Source: Prolixibacteraceae bacterium (GTDB lineage Bacteria; Bacteroidota; Bacteroidia; Bacteroidales; Prolixibacteraceae). Taken from it: 6,816 bases of DNA. The notes under the pieces are model-generated. The model was not told the origin of the DNA. It ran no database searches and saw nothing but the letters and a program-made list of their open reading frames with translations. The stretch's first letter is position 1; each line of letters opens with the position of its first letter. Position numbers and translations under genes: made by a program. Below are positions 4,436 through 6,816 of this stretch, in pieces. Where the stretch lies: NCBI GenBank assembly GCA_027451165.1, contig DAIDJX010000184.1, positions 1 to 6,816 of the forward strand. The letters run 5' to 3'.

Positions 4436-6719
4436 TTATCATTATTTTCTTCCGCAGCCGCTTTTCCCCGGTTGTTAACTGGAGGAAATAAATGCCCGGG
4501 TTAAGCATTCCCGGATTCCAGTAAAAGAGATGCTCGCCTGCATCCATGAAGCCTTTGGGTGTTTTCAGCAGGCAGCTGCCATCAGGACGATAAACCGTCA
4601 GGGTAACTTCTCCCCTCTCCTCCAGAAAGCAGCGAATCCAGGCTGATTCTTTCAGGGGATTTGGGAAAACCAACAGATTATTATTTCCGGCATTGTTATC
4701 TTCCCCTCCAGGTTGATAATTCTGGTTGAAAAAGGTAGCAGCAGTCAAAGCAGACCATTCTTCGCCTTGTTTTGTTCTGGCCTTCACCTCAGTGACAGCT
4801 CCGGTTTTCAGTGGGGCGAGGTAGGGCAATGCTTTGGGATTCAATAGTCCTCCAACAAGACGCGGATCGCTGCCGTCGGTGGTGTAATAAATCAACCCGG
4901 CCCCGGAAGTCATTGCCAGCCTGAAATCATTGTCCACTGTTCCGCCATGCTTGTTGAACCTGGGCGCTTCCACCTGGGGGATCATTTGGGCTGATTTCAG
5001 CTGGTTCAGCAGGATTTGTGTCCGGGCAGGAAAATAGGAAGTGAGGAGCCGCTTTTTCTCGGGAACCCAGTGGTCATTAACCGTGTAAAGCAGGTATGGG
5101 CCGGAACTCCATGAGTGTACATCCCTCCGGTAATCCCCCCATCGTGCTGATTCCGCCACCAGGGCTGTGTCGATTATATCGGCAATCCGAAGCCACCTGG
5201 TTGTGACTTTTTCCGGGGTAAGAGCCCCTCCGTTGTCCAGGTGAAGATTGACCCTGTCGGCAAAGAGCATACGGAATTCTTTGTTGCCCATCAACCGGCT
5301 GAAGATACCACTGGGACGCTGGGCGTTGTTTTCAGTAACATAGTTTTCACTGACATTCTCCAGAATTTTTTCTGAATCCCAGCAGAAAAAGATAAATCCG
5401 CTTCCCGGATTTTTTCTGTTCCTTCCTGCTGCCCAGTTGTGGTGGTCCCAGTCGTTGTTCCCTCCGTAAAAATTGATAAGCATGTAGTCGCACAAACTGA
5501 CCGGATCAATCCAGGCAGGCAAGGCCGGATTGAGTGAACCATCCGGATTCCTTCCAACCAATGGGAAATAAAGTTCATTCTTAAAGATTTGTCCGCTCAC
5601 AGCCCCCAAAAGATAATTCCAGGCATCCATGGTCCCGTCCATCAGTTCATTGTAATCCTTGATGATGTCGTATTCTTCTTTTTCACCACCAAGGTAGCCT
5701 TGCATAAAATCATCGTCAATCCGCTCGGAAATATTGTACAAGCCCCAGTATAGGCCATTCAGGTAAAGATGGACGAAACGGCTGTGGGCAGAAATATGGT
5801 CCATCTCCAACTGTGTTTCCTTGGCCCAGATATCCTGGACATGGGTTGCCCTGAGCCGCTGGGCACTTTCCCAGTGTCGCCAGGTATTCCCAAACGATGC
5901 ACGGAGCACGAACCCATTGAATTCTGCGCTTGCATCCTCACCGAAAAGGGCATACCTGAGCTTTGATGGTCCCAGCGTATCGCGGAACGCCAAACGAAAG
6001 GAATGTTTTGGGTTCTTCTCTGCCAGACGGCTGGCGCCTCCCTGGATTTGAATTCCACAGTTGACCTGAAATCCCTCCCCGTTTCCGGGTAAGATGAGTT
6101 CTGCCGATACGGGCCGCTCCCAGTTGTCACCTGTCTTTCCGTTGGCGCCGGTGTAAATGTAAATTCCACCTGTGTCGGGATGCTGTTCCAAAGAAAAAAG
6201 ATAACTTTTGTTGGTGACAACGGAAACCGTAGGAACCGAAAGAAGGGACGGAACCATTAAATTTTTATAGTCGGGGTGGTTGACAATTTCCGGATCCATC
6301 CCGTAATCCCCTTTCGCCACTCCTGAAATATCCGTGTACTTCCCCCAATTTGCCGGATAACCCGCCGGATTATCAGACTGCCGGATAATGTCTTCAGGGA
6401 AAAGATAGGTGCTGGTGGTTACCGTTCCAGTACCACTGGGATCAATAGCCACTGCCCGCAGAACTGTTGTCGACCGGATGTCAATTGGCGATGTATAGCG
6501 GGCGCCATTCTTTGGGGTTGGTGCACTCCCGTCGGTTGTGTACCAGATCGCAGAACCGCTGGTGTTGCTGGAAAGGGTTACCGTAAAGGGAACTGAAAAG
6601 AAACCATGCAAAACTGAAAACTTAACCGGTCCAGGCTTTCCCAGTAAAGGGGAAAACCATCCGGATGAAATTGTTAAAACAAGAAGAATGAAAGCGGCCT
6701 TGGAAAAAACGATTTTCAT
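4428..6719 (-). CDS. Secreted CotH-family protein with chitobiase-like repeats and T9SS C-terminal sorting domain
   Basis: From the chosen ATG this is a 763-aa secreted protein. Residues 1-27 form a Sec signal peptide (MKIVFSKAAFILLVLTISSG). Residues ~30-107 form a chitobiase/hexosaminidase C-terminal-type repeat (IWYTTDGSAPTP). Residues ~160-570 are the CotH-like region: IQIQGGASR..NPKHSFRLAF, FVHLYLNGLYWGLYNISERID, NNDWDHHNW and FFCWDSE, where the family normally has WDMD. A second chitobiase-type repeat follows (~579-664, IYYTTDGSDP). The last ~80 residues (VFPNPLKESAWI ... LNPGIYFLQLTTG ... KKIMIIR) match a type A Por secretion tail, so the mature protein should be exported by T9SS and anchored or released at the cell surface. 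CotH of Bacillus is an atypical protein kinase; kinase activity here is inferred. An in-frame GTG at 6764 would add 15 residues, but ATG 6719 places the signal peptide directly at the N-terminus. There is no good Shine-Dalgarno sequence at 6719. Confidence 0.9.
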   Translation of the reverse strand: MKIVFSKAAFILLVLTISSGWFSPLLGKPGPVKFSVLHGFFSVPFTVTLSSNTSGSAIWYTTDGSAPTPKNGARYTSPIDIRSTTVLRAVAIDPSGTGTVTTSTYLFPEDIIRQSDNPAGYPANWGKYTDISGVAKGDYGMDPEIVNHPDYKNLMVPSLLSVPTVSVVTNKSYLFSLEQHPDTGGIYIYTGANGKTGDNWERPVSAELILPGNGEGFQVNCGIQIQGGASRLAEKNPKHSFRLAFRDTLGPSKLRYALFGEDASAEFNGFVLRASFGNTWRHWESAQRLRATHVQDIWAKETQLEMDHISAHSRFVHLYLNGLYWGLYNISERIDDDFMQGYLGGEKEEYDIIKDYNELMDGTMDAWNYLLGAVSGQIFKNELYFPLVGRNPDGSLNPALPAWIDPVSLCDYMLINFYGGNNDWDHHNWAAGRNRKNPGSGFIFFCWDSEKILENVSENYVTENNAQRPSGIFSRLMGNKEFRMLFADRVNLHLDNGGALTPEKVTTRWLRIADIIDTALVAESARWGDYRRDVHSWSSGPYLLYTVNDHWVPEKKRLLTSYFPARTQILLNQLKSAQMIPQVEAPRFNKHGGTVDNDFRLAMTSGAGLIYYTTDGSDPRLVGGLLNPKALPYLAPLKTGAVTEVKARTKQGEEWSALTAATFFNQNYQPGGEDNNAGNNNLLVFPNPLKESAWIRCFLEERGEVTLTVYRPDGSCLLKTPKGFMDAGEHLFYWNPGMLNPGIYFLQLTTGEKRLRKKIMIIR

Positions 6720-6760
6720 CGGAAAATTAAGGGAAAGGACATTAGGAGACGGGCTTTTTA

Positions 6761-6816
6761 TCACCGTGGATATGCTTTGAGGGTCTCCACAAGTGTTCTG
6801 AGCTTCATAAACTCCT
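6761..6816 (-). other. Open frame at window edge: 3' end of an upstream minus-strand gene, or a 15-codon leader ORF
   Basis: Reading the minus strand from the window edge, one frame is open to a TGA at 6763-6761. Within it an ATG at 6808-6806 begins MKLRTLVETLKAYPR, with AGGAG only 3 nt upstream at the very edge (6812-6816). This may be the C-terminus of a gene that continues beyond the window, since the peptide looks like a plain amphipathic helix, or a short leader peptide. Its TGA overlaps the alternative GTG start (6764) of the CotH-family gene as GTGA. That arrangement would suit translational coupling and would place the CotH-family gene in an operon. The visible length is too short to choose. 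Confidence 0.35.

Noticed and set aside
5759..6220. 153-codon minus-strand ORF in a second frame within the CotH-family gene
   Set aside because: It lies entirely inside a conserved secreted-protein gene in a shifted frame. The composition is unlike a real protein and no motif is visible.

Overview
The window reads as chromosome of a Bacteroidota bacterium, probably an uncultured one. The strongest clue is the 3' (minus-strand) gene. Its product has a signal peptide, two chitobiase-like C-terminal repeats, a CotH kinase-type core and a C-terminal tail of the type A Por/type IX secretion (T9SS) sorting class, and T9SS is confined to the Bacteroidota and close relatives. Two further traits fit: most starts lack a clear Shine-Dalgarno sequence, and the intergenic DNA carries heptamer arrays. 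The genus cannot be told from the sequence.

Layout. (1) Bases 5-111 hold a degenerate 21-bp (3 x 7) tandem repeat that runs up to the first gene. (2) Bases 106-3415, plus strand, form a molybdo-hydroxylase cluster: a MocA-like cofactor cytidylyltransferase, a two-cluster [2Fe-2S] subunit overlapping it by 23 nt, and, after a 129-nt gap, a Tat-exported molybdopterin-binding subunit of the IorB-like branch of the xanthine dehydrogenase family. (3) Bases 3416-3613 are filled by a 31-bp imperfect inverted repeat, which starts 4 nt after the stop codon, and by 14 tandem copies of the heptamer AACCTGA, which end 4 nt before the next ATG. (4) Bases 3614-4435, plus strand, encode a compact papain-family (C1) cysteine peptidase with a complete Gln/Cys/His/Asn active site and no export signal. 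(5) Bases 4428-6719 (or 6764), minus strand, encode the secreted CotH-family protein, which converges on the peptidase gene with an 8-bp 3' overlap. (6) The right edge, 6761-6816, holds an open minus-strand frame that is either the end of an upstream gene or a 15-codon leader.

How the genes work together. The first three make a coherent unit. The MocA-like enzyme would convert molybdopterin to its cytosine dinucleotide form. That cofactor is inserted into the large subunit, and the FeS subunit relays electrons out of the active site. Only the large subunit has a Tat signal, so the folded complex is probably exported with the FeS subunit as a passenger. No FAD subunit or cytochrome c is present, so the electron acceptor and the substrate are unknown. 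The peptidase and the CotH-family protein have no evident link to the molybdoenzyme.

I see no clear new defence or mobile system here. The most unusual signal is that three of the gene boundaries carry different sequences built on a 7-bp period.
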